DNA of 64,000 bases, taken from the NCBI GenBank assembly GCA_003116875.1, contig BCKT01000001.1, positions 945,763-1,009,762 on the forward strand. Direction: 5' to 3'. Position 1 is the first letter of the stretch, and each line of letters begins with the position of its first letter. A program made the translations under genes and the position numbers. Shown here piece after piece: positions 62,093-64,000 of the stretch. The notes beneath the pieces were generated by a model that saw only the letters and a list, made by a program, of their open reading frames with translations, did not search any database and was not told where the DNA came from. The stretch is from Takashimella koratensis (Eukaryota > Basidiomycota > Tremellomycetes > Trichosporonales > Tetragoniomycetaceae).

Positions 62093-64000
62093 ATGCTTGT
62101 CGTACCCTTCGCCCACGATCCACCCATCTCACCTCGCTCCTACTCCCCTCCTTCCCCACCCTCCTCTCAATCCGCATCACCATCCTCTTCCCTCACTTTC
62201 CCTGTCCCCCACCCTTCCCCTCTCCTCGCCCTCTTCAACGTCCTCCTCCACCCGCTCCCTTCTACGCCTCCACACACACCAACGACCCCCTCCGGCGCTC
62301 CAGTCCCCAACCTCGAACTCCACAGCGCCGCGGCGAGCGGAAACGTCGGGCTCGTGCACTACGCCCTCACACATGGCCAGCCAGTCAACTCGCTCCTCCA
62401 TGGCTGCTTGCCGCTGCACGCCGCGTGCTCGGGAGGGAGCGTCAGTGTCGTCCGGATGTTGATCGAGAGGGGAGCGGATGTGAATGCCCCAAGGCTGCCG
62501 AGGCGGTATAGCGATGGGAAACGGTCAGGAGTGCCATCTGTCGGGACGGTTGGTGAGTACAAGTGTCGGCTTGTTCACTTGCACATAGACGAAAGCTAAC
62601 ATGCGATACTCAGGCTCAACACCTCTTCACTTTGCCGCGGCCAATGGTCATGCAGCGATCGTCCAAATCCTTCTCGCAGGTGGCGCCGTCCCCGATAAAC
62701 CAGATAAGAACGGTATGACTCCCGAGGATCTTGCCGAGATGAGTGGGCATAGCGATGTGATCCGTACCATCCGGGTATGGGAACACCTGAACCGCACCGA
62801 CGCGCAGGTCTCCCCTTCCAACTCGGCGACGACGACCGAGGACGGGAGCGTTGGCCAGCCGGGCCCGTCGCGACATTCGATCACTTCCTCGGCGGCAGCT
62901 GCGGGCGCAGGGGTGGGGCGGTCGGGGTCGATGAGGTCGACGTTGAGTGTAGGGAGAAGCAAGGGGAAAGAGAGGGCGGAGAGCTTCAACAGCGTCGCGT
63001 CGGATGTCGTCGCGCTCAAGGGGCAGCTGGAGCAGACACTGGGGCTCGGCGGGTCGAGAGGAACCTCGAATGCTGCTACGCCAGGAAGTGGAAGTGGAAG
63101 TCGCGCGGGATCAGGCTCAGCGACACCGTCGAATCTCGGTATAGCGGGTCTGTTTGGGGAAGGGAAGTCTACAGCCGACTTGCCGTCACCGTTCCAGGCC
63201 TCGGGGCCCAACTCGCCCCGCGACTCGACGATAGAAGGGGAGAGTTTATCGCGCGTGACCACCGGTGCTTCAGCGAGCAGTAGTCGAGCAGGTAGTCTCA
63301 ACGAGTCACTCCACGCCGTTCCTTCCCCACCTCTCAATTCTCACCCACATATGAAATCGTCACGACGTCCGTCGCTACCTTCGATCTTGGAGAAAGCAGT
63401 CCACCCAGGTGCAGCTTTCCGAGCAGCCATGCGCCGAGGAGACCGGGATAGAGACCGAGATCGAGGAACAGTCTCCGCCGAAACCTCGCCGAAACATGGA
63501 ACTAGCTTGTTTCGAGGTCGGAATCACCATCGAGCAGCTCACGGGCATCCCGAATCTCCTCCAACTTCTGCTACCACAGGATCTACCTCCAATCACACTG
63601 CGACGAAGAAGTATTCAAAGCAGTCGTTATTACACTTGTTCAAGAGGAGCGGATCACCACCGTCTCGAAGTCCTAGTCCACCGACGAAATCAGAGACGGC
63701 GGGTCGGATCATTGGCGCCGACGAGCTGGACGAAGGGATCGAGAGGTTGAGGAGAGCGAGTATCGATCTTGATTTAAGAGAACGAGGGGAGCGGGCCATG
63801 TCGATGAGTTCGGCGTCGACGAATTCCCACGGTATGATACCTGGCGGCGCGGGGAACGGCGCAGGAGGGCTGCTAGATGTCGTCGACTTATCAGATGATG
63901 GAGAAGGCCGGGTATCATCGGTCTCTGCGCCTCCCACACGAACGCGATTCTTCGAGGACATGTCGGTTGGCCCGGCTCCTCCAGCTACTGCGGGTAACGT
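62093..64000 (+). CDS. Ankyrin-repeat protein, partial (3' end outside window)
   Basis: Exons 62093-62552 and 62614 to beyond 64000, with a GTGAGT donor and CTCAG acceptor; at least 615 residues. Three ankyrin repeats: LELHSAAASGNVGLVHYALT, LPLHAACSGGSVSVVRMLIE (ending RGADVNAP), and TPLHFAAANGHAAIVQILLA, the last after the intron, then TPEDLAEMSGHSDVIRTI. The rest is Ser-rich and disordered, with an Asp-Arg repeat (DRDRDRDR) and a basic KKYSKQSLLHLFKRSGSPPSRS segment, then an acidic DELDEGIERLRR helix. The frame is open at the right edge. The first ATG after the TATA box was taken as start; an alternative first exon lies at 61167-61461. Likely a scaffold or signalling protein; partner unknown. 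Confidence 0.75.

Overview
This window is nuclear DNA of a fungus, most likely a basidiomycete yeast (Pucciniomycotina such as Microbotryomycetes, or a similar lineage; inferred from gene content and intron style, not from a database match). Most genes carry several short introns with GTGAGT/GTACGT donors, CTGAC/CTAAC-like branch sites and CAG/TAG acceptors. Several exons are only 12-21 bp. Proteins often have long Ser/Pro/Gln-rich disordered tails, and the gene-free stretches are pyrimidine-rich with long homopolymers. Exon models were built by hand and checked for reading phase. I found no rRNA, tRNA, transposon or CRISPR array that I can support.

Layout. 1-546 (-): partial mitochondrial-type membrane protein running off the left edge. 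3065-5051 (+): aprataxin (HNT3) with a long disordered N-terminus, convergent with 5233-6920 (-): histidinol phosphatase HIS2. 6921-12607: about 5.7 kb without a recognised gene; its right half is a CT-rich leader of 12608-16318 (+): a CSL-family transcription factor. 17078-17830 (-): Ser/Pro protein with a Gly-Cys tail. 19786-23868 (+): PEX1. 24337-28132 (-): PRM10/ThrE-family membrane protein. 29161-29860 (-): small conserved-looking membrane protein, divergent from 30270-31624 (+): proteasome alpha-4. 32518-33526 (+): four-helix MARVEL-like protein.

34388-39420 (+) is the most unusual part. Four intronless genes of 221-244 codons lie in tandem, each behind a TATA-like box. They look like diverged paralogues: the two middle ones match clearly at the N-terminus, and all four share a C-terminal beta-rich module with an invariant I-x-W core. 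I recognise no known family. This is the best candidate for an undescribed system.

39792-42477 (+): lanosterol synthase ERG7. 42809-45388 (-): a 659-residue secreted, C-terminally anchored parallel beta-helix protein, divergent from 45807-47167 (+): NOP6-like RRM protein. 47768-48154 (-): small Cys/His-rich, metallothionein-like protein. 48155-53568: 5.4 kb with no secure gene but many simple repeats. 53569-56455 (-): ankyrin plus CCCH zinc-finger protein. 57706-58615 (+): pterin-4a-carbinolamine dehydratase, convergent with 58789-59790 (-): ubiquitin-conjugating enzyme E2. 62093-64000 (+): ankyrin protein running off the right edge.

The recognised genes are mostly unrelated housekeeping functions (DNA repair, histidine and sterol synthesis, peroxisome import, ubiquitin-proteasome, ribosome biogenesis). 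No metabolic cluster is evident. The tandem family and the beta-helix protein flank ERG7 and form the accessory-looking core of the window.
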